Shown here piece by piece: positions 47,672-59,470 of a DNA stretch of 64,000 nucleotides. Every line of letters starts with the position of its first letter. The stretch's first letter is position 1. A program made the translations under genes and the position numbers. Source of the stretch: Bugula neritina (lineage: Eukaryota > Bryozoa > Gymnolaemata > Cheilostomatida > Bugulidae); assembly GCA_964035545.1 (NCBI GenBank), contig OZ037772.1, positions 3,751,038 through 3,815,037 on the forward strand, read 5' to 3'. The notes under the pieces are model-generated. The model did no database searches. It saw nothing but the letters and a program-made list of their open reading frames with translations, and was not told the origin of the DNA.

Positions 47672-47762
47672 GAGTTCACCTGGTAGTGTAGAGGATAGGG
47701 ACTCCACACTGCTGAGTGAGTTGGTGCTGCAAGGGGTTCAAACCCACCTATCAGCGTGTCTA
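47672..47762 (+). repeat. tRNA-derived SINE head, unit B
   Basis: Copy of 27171-27262 with the same A-box-like and GGGGTTCAAACCC B-box words. Confidence 0.55.
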
Positions 47763-48575
47763 GTTAGTATACTATGCAAGTGTTTTACAGTAGTTTTAGA
47801 GGTGCTCAGTCTAACAACTGTACAGACTGCCAGCTACACATGAGTTATGAGTTGTAGTTTGACTTCAGTCTAGTGCTGCTATTGTTTTAGTCATCAGATA
47901 ATATAAATATGAATAATTTGATACTTTTTGACTGCCATTACTGAGACTATTGTAATTTGATGATGGCTGGTAGAGCAGTGTTTGCTGGTGGGACTCAGGT
48001 GGCTGTGGTTGGTTCTTGTCAAGTATTTAATATGTGATAATGTTGGAGTAGCTGCAGTGGTATTAGAAGTAGACATGTGGGTGTGTTCTTGCTCAGAGCC
48101 ACAGGCTAAGTTTGTGGGTCAAGGTCAATATTGTATAATGAGACACTATTTTCTATTTGAGTATTTACTTCATGCATGTAACCTGCTTAGCTCCATCTTT
48201 AAAGACAGTCTGTCTGTTTCTCTCAATACACACCAAGTGATACAATATGATGCTATTATTTACAGGTCAACTGGTGCTTACTGTTCCCAGAGAAAGTCTT
48301 GGTGTGAGTGACTGGGTGAATGACATTGCTGTGTATAACAGAGACACAGTGTTTCTAGCATGTTTAGATGGTCTGAGGAGATACACAATAAAATACTAAA
48401 CTTATCAGCTACAGTTTACTAATAATCAGCTCAGTGAGGTGCTGAGAGATGAATTGGATAATATTTGTCATCAACATAATTATTTCATCACAATTCATCA
48501 ATACACACACTCTGTATTTATAGTTGGATATGAGATGTTTTACTGTATCAAATATATGTTGCTATTTTACCATCT

Positions 48576-48581
48576 AATAAA
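48576..48581 (+). terminator. AATAAA polyadenylation signal, TRIM-like copy B
   Basis: AATAAA followed by GTTTATTTGTTAG, 177 bases after the TAA, as in unit A. Confidence 0.55.
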
Positions 48582-49099
48582 GTTTATTTGTTAGTGAAAA
48601 CATAGTCTGTTTTCATGTCTCATTAGCTTTAGTTCAAGTTGAGTTTGGTTAGTAAAAATAATCTTTACTGGAGCAGTAACTGTAAATGACTTGTCTGCGG
48701 GAGAATTTATTCACTGAATTGACATGCAGGTGCAAGTAACTCCAACATGACTAAGTAAATTTATTACAACCATTCAAAATAATATACATTCCACTGCTGT
48801 GTACAACAGCATTGAGTAGCCAATCAAATTGTTTCTTGTCACGCAATCAGGAATCTGATAAATAATATATAAGGCAATCAGCTAGATATAAACACTGTAT
48901 TACTCTTCACATGAGCTGTCTGTGATGCAGCTGCTTTGTAAACTGTGTGTAATTTGATGAGTTTAGTTCAATTGGTTGCAGTTTAATTATGACATGTTCC
49001 CCATTCACCTGGTAGAAATACCTTGTGTGCACAGACAAGTTGTAATGACTAACAGAAACTTTTTCAGTAGGTTCCAGTTCATCTTGAATATAGTACAGC

Positions 49100-49408
49100 T
49101 TGTTGTCATTTGGTCTCCATAGTATTGATGGTACACTACCTTGTTTGGCCTCAATAGTATTGATGGTAGACTACCTTGTTTGGCCTCAATAATATTGATA
49201 GTATACTACCTTGTTTGGCCTCAATAGTATTGATGGTAGACTACCTTGTTTAGCCTCACTAGTATTGATGGTAGACTACCTTGTCTGGCCTTAATATTAT
49301 AGATGGTACATTACCTTGTTTGGCCTCAATAGTATTGGTGGTAGACTACCTTGTTTGGCCTTAATAGCATTGATGGTACACTACCTTGTTTGGCCTCAAT
49401 AGTCTTGC
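49100..49408. repeat. 35-bp minisatellite, about nine copies
   Basis: Units of TTGTTTGGCCTCAATAGTAT plus TGATGGTAGACTACC start about 80 bp beyond the end of the duplicated segment. The tract is absent after unit A. Confidence 0.9.
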
Positions 49409-49804
49409 TAACAGCACAACTTACAAGATTCAACTAATTTAACTTGTTGAGATTTACATGAATATAATACATATGAAATGTGAAAATAGCATTAAAAGTC
49501 AAGCAAGGAATTCACATGTTGACACAATTATATACTTTCACTTGAAGGTAAGCTTGATGAACCAATATGAACTGCTCACAGAGTTTACTGTGTAGGATTT
49601 GCACCTAGAATATTTAGTTACATCAGAGCTAAGTGAAAAATCTAACAGTTGATTTATTCTGTTGAAAGTTAATGTGTTGAGTATTGATCTTATTACCCAA
49701 CTTCACCCTTTTTACTGTAGAGTTTGTTGATGTAAGTTCACTTAATTAAACTATCCTCATGCAAGGGGTGGGGGTGGAATATTATTGTGAATTTATGCTT
49801 TACT

Positions 49805-49960
49805 TGTTATTATAGGGTCTATTTAGGCAAAGCTATTTCACCAGGTTTGTGATCGCTAACACTTTATTCTATTTATTTCAAGATACTAATAAAACTGTAC
49901 AACTATCAAAAACACGTTCCATAATAAAAGAGAGAATATACAAGACTTTACAATAACAAT
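49805..49960. mobile_element. Possible diverged LTR fragment
   Basis: TGTTATTATAGGGTCTATTT, then TTTCACCAG, GATCGCTAA, CAAGATACTAATAAAA and TGTACAAC occur in the same order as words in the solo LTR at 12200-12504. The right boundary and target duplication were not found. The rest of 49.4-51.1 kb shows no gene apart from a short open segment at about 50845-50915. Confidence 0.3.
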
Positions 49961-50789
49961 TCCAAGTGCTCTCTGCCTGCTAGTTAAATAGACTAGGGCC
50001 CACTACAAGTATTCAGCTCCGCCTACTACTAATTATTAACAGTCACTGATTGGCCATCACGATGGCACCATCACACTAGTTGATCTGCATGCTGCAAAAT
50101 GCATCATGTCCTCTAGTTGAAGTGTGTGCATGGAGTTATCATTTCGATATAATAACATAATATACAAAATCTCTGCAATATGCCATCTGGGATATCTGTA
50201 TGAGAAACTTAACCAATCAACTAGCAGCATCTTCACTATTCAATGAAATTATCAAACTATATTATTTAACTGTAACATTATCCTAGTGAAACCTCTTATC
50301 TGTTCCTCCTATTCACTAATCATCAAATTATTCTCCTCTACCAAATCAATACATTGTGCAGACTCCATATTTAATCACCTCTACATACAGTTTATATTCC
50401 AGCTATCAGAGTCATGATTCTACATCACATGAATGTTCTCTACTTTAACAAGAGAATAGCCAACTATAAAAACCTGCTATAGCACACAATATAGCAACCT
50501 GTTATAACATGACACACAGTACATCAATATTCATTCACTACACAAAATATCTCAATACACATAACAACTGGAGCTGCTGAAGTTCAATGGCTTATACAAG
50601 TTGAATTGAACAAAACACTACGTTGTTCTTCAGCATATCAACTAGTATGAGTAGTGTGGAGAGATCTTTTATATATATAAAAACTTGTGTTTGAAGGAAA
50701 TATTAAATTATATTATTCCTCTTAGCATCACATGTAGCATGAATATCAACTTATAGTTAATGAGTTACTAGAAGTTTCTTTGTAACGGA

Positions 50790-50930
50790 AACCAGTCCGG
50801 GTTCCCCTGCAGTTCCATCTTAACGAGTCTGGCCTGAGCTGAGGTCACCGCATGATGACATCATTCACTAGGTTCTTCTTGGTGTCTGGAAATTTTCCAC
50901 CAGTTACTCCAGTGACTGAAAATGAAGTAC
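50790..50930 (-). other. Conserved-looking segment of unknown origin
   Basis: The minus strand reads GGKFPDTKKN followed by LVNDVIMR and a stop. A related piece at about 7350-7385 reads GGKCPGAKKN on the minus strand (about 24 of 31 bases identical). The plus strand can also be read as FFLVSGNFPP versus FFLAPGHLPP. It may be part of a dispersed repeat. I do not recognise the protein. Confidence 0.3.
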
Positions 50931-51130
50931 TAATACCAGTGACTCGGTCTCAAACTTACTTACTGAGTCATTGTGATTATTAGTTGATGACTTAATGTTA
51001 TAGTTAGCTTATAGTCCTACTGACACTAATAGCTAATGTGCCATTCAGTCTCATCTTCATTCTCAGTAATTGTAATACTGATATTAAGACTAACTAACGC
51101 CTAATGCTAAGTTCAACTACTAATTATTAC

Positions 51131-51267
51131 ACTACTACTACTAGAAGTAGTGGTGGTGGTGATGGCGGTAGCGGTAGCAGTAGTAATGGGAGTACTAGTA
51201 GTAGTAGTAGTACTAGTAGTAGTACTAGTAGTAGTAGTAGTACTAGTAGTAGTAGTAGTAGTAGTAC

Positions 51268-51302
<35 letters not shown>

Positions 51303-51354
51303 CTAGTAGTAGTAGTAGTAGTAGTAGTAGTACTAGTAGTAGTAGTAGTAGTAC

Positions 51355-51394
<40 letters not shown>
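51131..51394. repeat. (AGT)n trinucleotide tract with ACTAGT interruptions
   Basis: About 260 bp of AGT with regular ACTAGT phase breaks. It joins the valyl-tRNA synthetase exon remnant at 51395-51444 with no intron between. Poly-Ser, poly-Val and poly-Thr ORFs over it are artefacts. Confidence 0.95.
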
Positions 51395-51395
<1 letters not shown>

Positions 51396-51489
51396 TGACA
51401 GCGCTTCTTCATAGGATCTGCCAGTCACCCAGTAGTTGTTGTCACTAAACTATGTAAAATATATAGAGGTCAAGAGGTCACCAGACTAT

Positions 51490-51655
51490 CACCGGCTTTC
51501 CATGTACCGATCTCAGATCGATCTCAGCGAGATCGATCCATGGAAAGACGCCAAAGATCGATCTCCGTCGATCTGAGCTGGTCGGTCTGTGGAGCTCGAA
51601 CTCAGATCAATCTCATGTCAATAAGACCATGGAAAGACACCAGATCGATCTGAGA
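51490..51655. repeat. GATC-rich fold-back segment
   Basis: CTTTCCATG at 51496-51504 is inverted as CATGGAAAG at about 51538-51547 and again at about 51628-51637, with many AGATCGATCT palindromes between. A C(A/G)CCGGCTTTCC-like left end and a right end complementing GGTGTCTTTCCATGG suggest a decayed MITE. It lies in the intron before the last recognisable valyl-tRNA synthetase exon. Confidence 0.55.
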
Positions 51656-51937
51656 AGTAGAAAAAGACTGCGTGATACAATGTTGTCTGCTAATAAAAAT
51701 GATAACTTATTGATAATTACTAAGCAAAGTATTAAATAATCATGATAGCCGCCTTTTCAGATGCCAAAACTTTGACTTTCAGTACAATGATTAAGAAAAC
51801 TCAATTATATGCAGAAGAAGGTAAAAAAATGGGAGAATTTAAATTGAGTTCAAATGACTATATTAAAACTCAGTTTCATTAGCTATTTCCTTTGTAATTT
51901 TAAGCCTAACAGTCCTGTAAGTTTATTAATAATCTGC

Positions 51938-52158
51938 AAGGGCCACACCCACTCCCGAAAGGGCCACACCCACTCCAGAAAGGGCAACACCCACTCAAGA
52001 AAGGGCCACACCTACTCAAGAAAAGGCCACACCCACTCCAGAAAGGGCCACACCCACTCCAGAAAGGGCCACACTTACTCCAGAAAGGGTCACACCCACT
52101 CCAGAAAGGGCCACACCCACTTCAGAAAGGGCCACACCCACTTCAGAAATGGCCACAT
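51938..52158. repeat. 21-bp minisatellite, about ten copies
   Basis: GAAAGGGCCACACCCACTCC plus A repeats head to tail. Being a multiple of three, it keeps a plus frame open (KGHTHSR repeats); this is not a gene. Confidence 0.95.
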
Positions 52159-52440
52159 TAGAGGGAATTCATAGTTTATCAACATAAACATAGTCTGTGC
52201 TAAATATTAGGTCTGTGCTAAACCCACTTGCTTTCTGTAAATAACACAAGACAAAATGAAGAATGACTCATACCTCAGCCTTAGGTTGCCCCTGGATCTG
52301 CACAAAGTAGGCCGGTATTCTGTGCCCCCACCATAGCTGTCTGGAGATACACCAGTCCCTGGAGTTCCTCAGCCATTTGTACCAAGTGACTGTGTGATAG
52401 TCTGGTATGATCTTTAGCTTGCCTGATTCTACTACCTGCA

Positions 52441-53022
52441 GTATACATACTATACTATAGATATACTATACTATATATATATACTATGCTATAGATATAC
52501 TATGCTATAGATATACTATACTATAGATATACTATACTATAGATATACTATGCTATAGATATACTATGCTATAGATATACTATACTATAGATATACTATA
52601 CAGTACTAATATATATACTACACAGTACCAATATATTATACTATACAGTACTAATATATTATATACTATACACAGTACTAATATATTATATACTATACAG
52701 TACTAATATATTATATACTATACACAGTACTAATATATTATATACTATACAGTACTAATATATATACTACACAGTACATTATATTATACTATACAGTACT
52801 AATATATTATATACTATACACAGTACTAATATATTATATACTATACAGTACTAATATATATACTACACAGTACTAATATATATACTATACAGTACTAATA
52901 TATATACTATACACAGTACTAATATATATACTATACAGTACTAACATATTATATACTATACAGTACTAACATATATACTATACACAGTACTAATATATTA
53001 TATACTATACATAATATATAAT
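52441..53022. repeat. TATAC-type minisatellite in a pseudogene intron
   Basis: The first part is TATACTATACTATAGA (52441-52600); the second is CAGTACTAATATATTATATACTATACA with length variants. It shares TATAC/GTATA-like words with the 17-bp satellite but not its unit. Confidence 0.9.
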
Positions 53023-54678
53023 ACAAGTACCTCTACAGCCTTGGCTGCCATATCGTCACATGCCACATATCACTGTGGTTTGGGTATCGGCTCAATGATA
53101 TCTTTAGATCGACTATAACACAAGAGAACACGTTGTGGAGGTCATTGTTAAAAGACAGACTCACCTAGTAACAGTTCAACTCAACAGCATTGTAAAATAT
53201 AGTGGATATGTTAATGGAGCTATTCTTTAGGAGAACAAGAGAGGACAACTTCTATTACATCGAGATCTGCAGCTGTGAGTCATTTTACTTAATTTAATAC
53301 ACAAAGCTATATACCTCTAGCTTTTAGCTATTGTTCACAGTTGAGCTGCTAATTCAACATTTTAATGTAAGAAACTATACACAATAGCAGCTAAACTGTG
53401 AAAATAGCTAAGAACCAGATATATGGTGTGTACTAAACTAAGTAAAATGACTCACAAGTAAACATGACTAGAAAAAGTTCAGGATCTAACTGGACGTGTA
53501 TGAAGAAAATGTAGAAATCTATCAAGTTGGGATAAGATTGTAGAGAGAAGACGACTCACCTACATACAGGAACTAGCATAGGGTTGTCTTCCTTTCCTTT
53601 GTATGGCCTCAAGTCTTCCAGCCTTTTATGAACACCTGCACATAAAACTTACACAGAGTATAAATTGCTAATAGGCTCACACCTGTCACCTGCTTACAAA
53701 TGTCACCTGCTCACACCTGTCACCTGTACACACCTGTCACCTGTACACAAATGGTATTAAACCACTAAAACCTATGTAGATCAATATTTTCTTGCTATTA
53801 AGTTGACTAATTGTGAAACAGCCAAAATAGGAAAATAAGACCTTGTAGTGCAGTGAGCAAGGCAAGTTCAAGCCATACAACTTTAGCATGTTGCAGAAGA
53901 AAGACTTGCTTCATTTTGGTAAATAACTATAAGTAATATTGGGAGTTACGCCACTTATGAGTAACAACATGGAGTTGTGTTTCTTTTCATAAACGCAAAA
54001 AGGTAAAAGTTACTTGTTCCTTCGAGGTAGCATATATAATGCAAGAAAGAACCATCTCAACTTAGAAATATGTCACACAATTAGGAGTTATGCCACCTCC
54101 TTGTCAGAAACACGGAATACTAGATTCACACACCTTTTCATTTCCACAAACTCGCCGGAGTCTCCACATCGTCAATGATTGTGAGGAAGGGGAGTTTGTG
54201 TCAGAGGCCAACGTCGTAATCCTTGGGATCATGTGAGGGGGTTATCTTCACCGCCCCTATCAACAATTAGATGGGAAATGAGAAGCTCTGAGGCTATGAA
54301 TATTACAAACAGTACTCGTTGCTATATGAATAGACTCCAATTTAGTTCTCCCTCCGTATCTCAGTAAGCTGAGGGACCTGAAACCTTAATTCATGACACA
54401 GTAGAATTCTTACTATAGTAGAATACCATATTTAACACACGGATCTGTTAATTTAAACTAATTTGTCCCAATACACATAACATAAGCCACAAAACAAAGG
54501 ACCAAGCCATTCTCATGACCTGTGGTATTTCATGAGAACTAGAAACATAAGATATAGTGGAAGCACTGCCCCAAACAAAACAAATCAAATGAAATGATAG
54601 TTTAGTGATGGAAATAATTAGTTAATAGTCTTTGAAAATAGTTGGGCCAGTCAACTTCTGAAATTACCACGTAAGAAA

Positions 54679-56826
54679 CACAACAGGCTATGAATATACA
54701 GGACAACAGGCTATGAATATACAGGACAACAGGCTATGAATATACAGGACAACGGGCTATGAATATACAGGACAACAGGCTATGAATATACAGGACAACA
54801 GGCTATGAATATACAGGACAACAGGCTATGAATATACAGGACAACAGGCTATGAATATACAGGACAACAGGCTATGAATATACAGGACAACAGGCTATGA
54901 ATATACAGGACAACAGGCTATGAATATACAGGACAACAGGCTATGAATATACAGGACAACAGGCTATGAATATACAGGACAACAGGCTATGAATATACAG
55001 GACAACAGGCTATGAATATACAAGACAACAGGCTATGAATATACAGGACAACAGGCTATGAATATACGGGACAACAGGCTATGAATATACAGGACAACAG
55101 GCTATGAATATACAGGACAACAGGCTATGAATATACAGGACAACAGGCTATGAATATACAGGACAACAGGCTATGAATATACAGGACAACAGGCTATGAA
55201 TATACAGGACAACAGGCTATGAATATACAGGACAACAGGCTATGAATATACAGGACAACAGGCTATGAATATATAGGACAACAGGCTATGAATATACAGG
55301 ACAACAGGCTATGAATATACAGGACAACAGGCTATGAATATACAGGACAACAGGCTATGAATATACAAGACAACAGGCTATGAATATACAGGACAACAGG
55401 CTATGAATATACAGGACAACAGGCTATGAATATACAGGACAACAGGCTATGAATATACAGGACAACAGGCTATGAATATACAGGACAACAGGCTATGAAT
55501 ATACAGGACAACAGGCTATGAATATACAGGACAACAGGCTATGAATATACAGGACAACAGGCTATGAATATACAGGACAACAGGCTATGAATATACAGGA
55601 CAACAGGCTATGAATATACAGGACAACAGGCTATGAATATACAGGACAACAGGCTATGAATATACAGGACAACAGGCTATGAATATACAGGACAACAGGC
55701 TATGAATATACAGGACAACAGGCTATGAATATACAGGACAACAGGCTATGAATATACAGGACAACAGGCTATGAATATATAGGACAACAGGCTATGAATA
55801 TACAGGACAACAGGCTATGAATATACAGGACAACAGGCTATGAATATACAGGACAACAGGCTATGAATATACAGGACAACAGGCTATGAATATACAGGAC
55901 AACAGGCTATGAATATACAGGACAACAGGCTATGGATATACAGGACAACAGGCTATGAATATACAGGACAACAGGCTATGAATATACAGGACAACAGACT
56001 ATGAATATACAGGACAACAGGCTATGAATATACAGGACAACAGGCTATGAATGTACAGGAAACAGGCTATGAATATAGAGGACAACAAGCTATGAATATA
56101 CAGGACAACAGGCTATGAATATACAGGACAACAGGCTATGAATATACAGGACAACAGGCTATGAATATACAGGACAACAGGCTATGAATATACAGGACAA
56201 CAGGCTATGAATATACAAGACAACAGGCTATGAATATACAGGACAACAGGCTATGAATATACAGGACAACAGGCTATGAATATACAGGACAACGGGCTAT
56301 GAATATACAGGACAACAGGCTATGAATATACAGGACAACAAGCTATGAATATACAGGACAACAGGCTATGAATATACAGGACAACAGGCTATGAATATAC
56401 AGGACAACAGGCTATGAATATACAGGACAACAGGCTATGAATATACAGGACAACAGGCTATGAATATACAGGACAACAGGCTATGAATATACAGGATAAC
56501 AGGCTATGAATATATAGGACAACAGGCTATGAATATACAGGACAACAGGCTATGAATATACAGGACAACAGGCTATGAATATACAGGACTACAAGCTATG
56601 AATATACAGGACAACAGGCTATGAATATACAAGACAACAGGCTATGAATATACAGGACAACAGGCTATGAATATACAGGACAACAGGCTATGAATATACA
56701 GGACAACAGACTATGAATATACAAGACAACAGGCTATGAATATACAGGATAACAGGCTATGAATATACAGGACAACAGACTATGAATATACAAGACAACA
56801 GGCTATGAATATACAGGACAACAGAG
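54679..56826. repeat. 23-bp minisatellite, about 93 copies
   Basis: Unit GGACAACAGGCTATGAATATACA, very uniform, with scattered single changes such as AAGAC for AGGAC and one 22-bp unit near 56050. It fills the interval where the next valyl-tRNA synthetase editing-domain exon should be. The 56.8-57.2 kb remainder shows no exon. Confidence 0.97.
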
Positions 56827-57496
56827 AACTCACAAAACCAAGATGGAGGACCTTATGATTAGTGTTTTACTTTAAGGACTTTATGCAGAGTTGTTGCCCC
56901 CTGATCAGGAAACGGCGGTAGGTGGAGGTAGGTGCAGTAATGGAAAAATTGAGGAAAACATGTGTTCTAGATTAGAAATATAGCACAAGAAGTTATTTTC
57001 TTGAAACTTCAACCCGCACCTTAAACCAAAATGCAATAATAAAATTAAAGAACTTAGGCTATCTCAAGTTCTCCACTACTGCTCCTAAGTGAGAAAGTGA
57101 GAATAGTTGAGAATAGGGAGTTGAGAGAATACTGGAGTTATTTCAACTGGCAGCAAGAGTCAGCCATTATTACGTTGATAAGCAACAAAGCTATTAGTGA
57201 CATTGATGTCTGCTAACCCAACATAGTTTCTAATCTAGTTGTGGCCACAATGATCTCTTCGTCAGAGTCTTCTACTTTATATGCAAAGGAAAGGAGAACT
57301 CCGAACTCCACCTTCTCCTTGTAGCCCGGCACAGAGAGCATAGTCCTTCCTGTCAACTCTACTTTGTCTACCTGCAATCAGTGATACAACTCTCTCAGAC
57401 TATACAGGTCAAAGGTTAAACTGTAGTGTGTGCTTCTGAGTCACTGCGTTCTCATTCTTTTCTATTAGTTCACATTGTGTGAAAGGAAAGGAAGCT

Positions 57497-57668
57497 CTTA
57501 CGTATGAATTTGTGGTTGTGGTCTCATTGTTACCAAACATTGCATGAGAAATCCATTCGCATAATGCAAAAGCTTAGAAACATTATGATGGATTTTTCAT
57601 TGGATGTTCGGGAGGAGGTCAATCGAACTAAACCGCAACCACAGATCCGTTCGTATTCATTCTAAGAT
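57497..57668. mobile_element. Fold-back MITE at a pseudogene splice donor
   Basis: The left end CTTACGTATGAATT...TGTGGTTGTGGT mirrors the right end, whose complement is CTTAGAATGAATACG...TGTGGTTGCGGT. Internally, GAAATCCATTCGCATAATG pairs with CATTATGATGGATTTTTC. The right end directly abuts the SAISDI codons of the exon at 57668-57782, where the GT donor is missing, so the insertion may have removed the splice site. Target duplication was not resolved. Confidence 0.6.
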
Positions 57669-59267
57669 ATCAGAGATGGCAGAGTTGAGAGTACAGGACC
57701 AGTTGACCAGTCGGTTAGCTCTGTAGATCACACCTTTCTCGTGCATTCTGATAAACGCTTCGTTCACTGCTTTCACAGATTTCTAATAAACAAGTATATA
57801 TGAGTCACGTGTAAAGTGTAAACTGATTGGAAACAAGGCTTCATGATTAACCAATCATAGAGAGGATAACACACTGAGTCAGTAAATAGCCGACACGGCA
57901 TATAGACTCCACTACTCAAACATAATATATGTATAGAGAGGATAACTCCTCACCTCATCCATAGTGAACGTAGCTCTGTCCCAGTCATAAGACCCGCCCA
58001 CTTTCCTCAACTGATGGTAGATTCTGTCTCCTTTTCCATAGAAATTATATAATAATACTGACCAATCGTTGTGCTGCAAAACTTAGTTATATTAGCAATT
58101 TAAATAATGAGACCAATGATAGAGTGTGATGAAGTAAACCTATATTTAACTTTTTGTATATTCAATTATATATATTAATTTTATCAAATTATCATATATA
58201 TTATATATTATCTTATATCAAACTGTAGCAACTGCACACCAATAAGATAAAATAAAACTCAAACCCAAATACTAAGTCGCTATGAAATGCATTTTCAAGA
58301 TAAAATATTCCCTTACTGGTTCTTCCAGTCCCACACTCGTCTCACAAACTCATCTCGTCCCAAATCGTGTCGAGTTTTATTCTCTTCTCTAGCGAGTTTT
58401 TTCTCGACGACAACTTGAGTGGCTATTCCTGCGTGGTCACATCCGGGTACAAACAGTGTCACCTTCCCATTCATCCGGTGCCTGACAATACAACAGAACT
58501 GACACCTGCAGACACTTGATAATGCAAACATATCAGACACCTGCAGATATTCCGGAAAGGTGCTGAGAGAAATATCTGTGGTTGAAACAACATCAATATA
58601 ATAGATGAATGACTTATGCCAACCGGTACTTAACACAAATTTTATCAGCATTCAAAAAAGAATCAACAGGGGGAAGTTCATAGCCTGTCTGTGGAATATC
58701 TCAAAGTGAGTTGGCAAGATGCCGAAATGTCATGTAGTCACCACCAGAGGAATGGTGTCTACTGTTACATGCTATAAGCTACATACACCACCAGTTTAGT
58801 GACTAGGTAAGTACGGAGTTGTCTCATCTATATGAATGAACATCTCACCACCGAACTATCGCATCCTCAACCGCTCCCGTGAGGGCGTGTCCTAGGTGAA
58901 GAGCCCCGGTCACATTAGGGGGAGGGATCATGATGATAAACTTCTCTTCAGGTGTGAGTTTCAGCACATCTCTACCTGTTACAAAGCAACCAATCACATC
59001 TCTCTCGGTTACAAAGTAAAAAGCAACCAATCACAGTACCTGTTACAACAGAGTAACAAATCACACCTCTACGTGTTAGAAGTAACCAATCACACATTAT
59101 AGACTTTACTATGATGAGAAGTGTACCTTTGAGATTATACTCAGGTTTGAAGAATCCTTCCTTCTCCCACCAAGAGTACCAGGCAGCTTCCACATAGGAC
59201 GGGGAGTAAGAATCAGGCATGGGACACGTCGTGTCTAGAATAACAGAAAACTATAAAGTATAGGGGA

Positions 59268-59470
59268 GCAGCTGTGGTCTAGGGGTTAGAGGGTTTGTCT
59301 AGTGAACACCAAGCCATTGTTTGACAAAGGCCACTGGTGATGTTAAGAAGAGCATCCAGTCATAATTGCTCCTCTGCCACATCTAAATAAGTCCTTAGCC
59401 TGTTTTAACAAAAATCCCTTTCCACCAGGAGTCTCTCCCAAGGATGGTGACTATACACTGATATCTAGAT
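59268..59470 (+). repeat. tRNA-like SINE with RTE-like body
   Basis: GGAGCAGCTGTGGTCTAGGG plus GTTAGAGGG resembles a tRNA 5' half, followed by GAAGAGCATCCAGTCATAAT, close to the GGGCATCCAGC...AAAA words of many SINE/RTE tails. No proper B box was seen. Confidence 0.45.

Larger units (their letters stand above)
40841..48399 (+). pseudogene. TRIM-like gene copy B with premature TAG at codon 417
   Basis: Same seven exons as copy A: 40841-41022, 43571-43751, 43949-44138, 45254-45459, 45903-46182, 46578-47267 and 48266-48399. RING, both B-boxes and the coiled coil are intact and nearly identical to A. In exon 6, ACACTGCGGGGATAG places TAG at 46787-46789 where A reads GAG, cutting the propeller-like domain after its first strands. 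Downstream the frame stays open to the same TAA. Exon 6 has gained 3 nt and exon 7 has lost 3 nt relative to A, so the total is again 1863 nt. It could be a recent pseudogene, or could give a 416-residue RING/B-box protein without the propeller. Promoter-like segment and AATAAA (48576-48581) are retained. A sequencing error at the TAG is possible. Confidence 0.82.
29290..49018 (+). repeat. Segmental duplication, unit B
   Basis: Direct-repeat partner of unit A. It lacks the A-only first collagen exons and solo LTR, and carries private insertions: extra satellite units, a Penelope-like fragment (33082-33246), a longer GGTRATAATGG element (37300-38308) and a Harbinger-like MITE (42801-43144). 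Confidence 0.92.

Noticed and set aside
51104-51448. Poly-Ser, poly-Val and poly-Thr ORFs
   Set aside because: Produced by the AGT trinucleotide tract on both strands.
51854-52174. 106-codon ORF with KGHTHSR repeats, resembling a His-rich repeat protein
   Set aside because: It is the 21-bp intronic minisatellite read in frame within the synthetase pseudogene. No start context or homologue.
54679-56826. CRISPR-like regular array
   Set aside because: Repeats are contiguous 23-bp units without unique spacers, in eukaryotic DNA.
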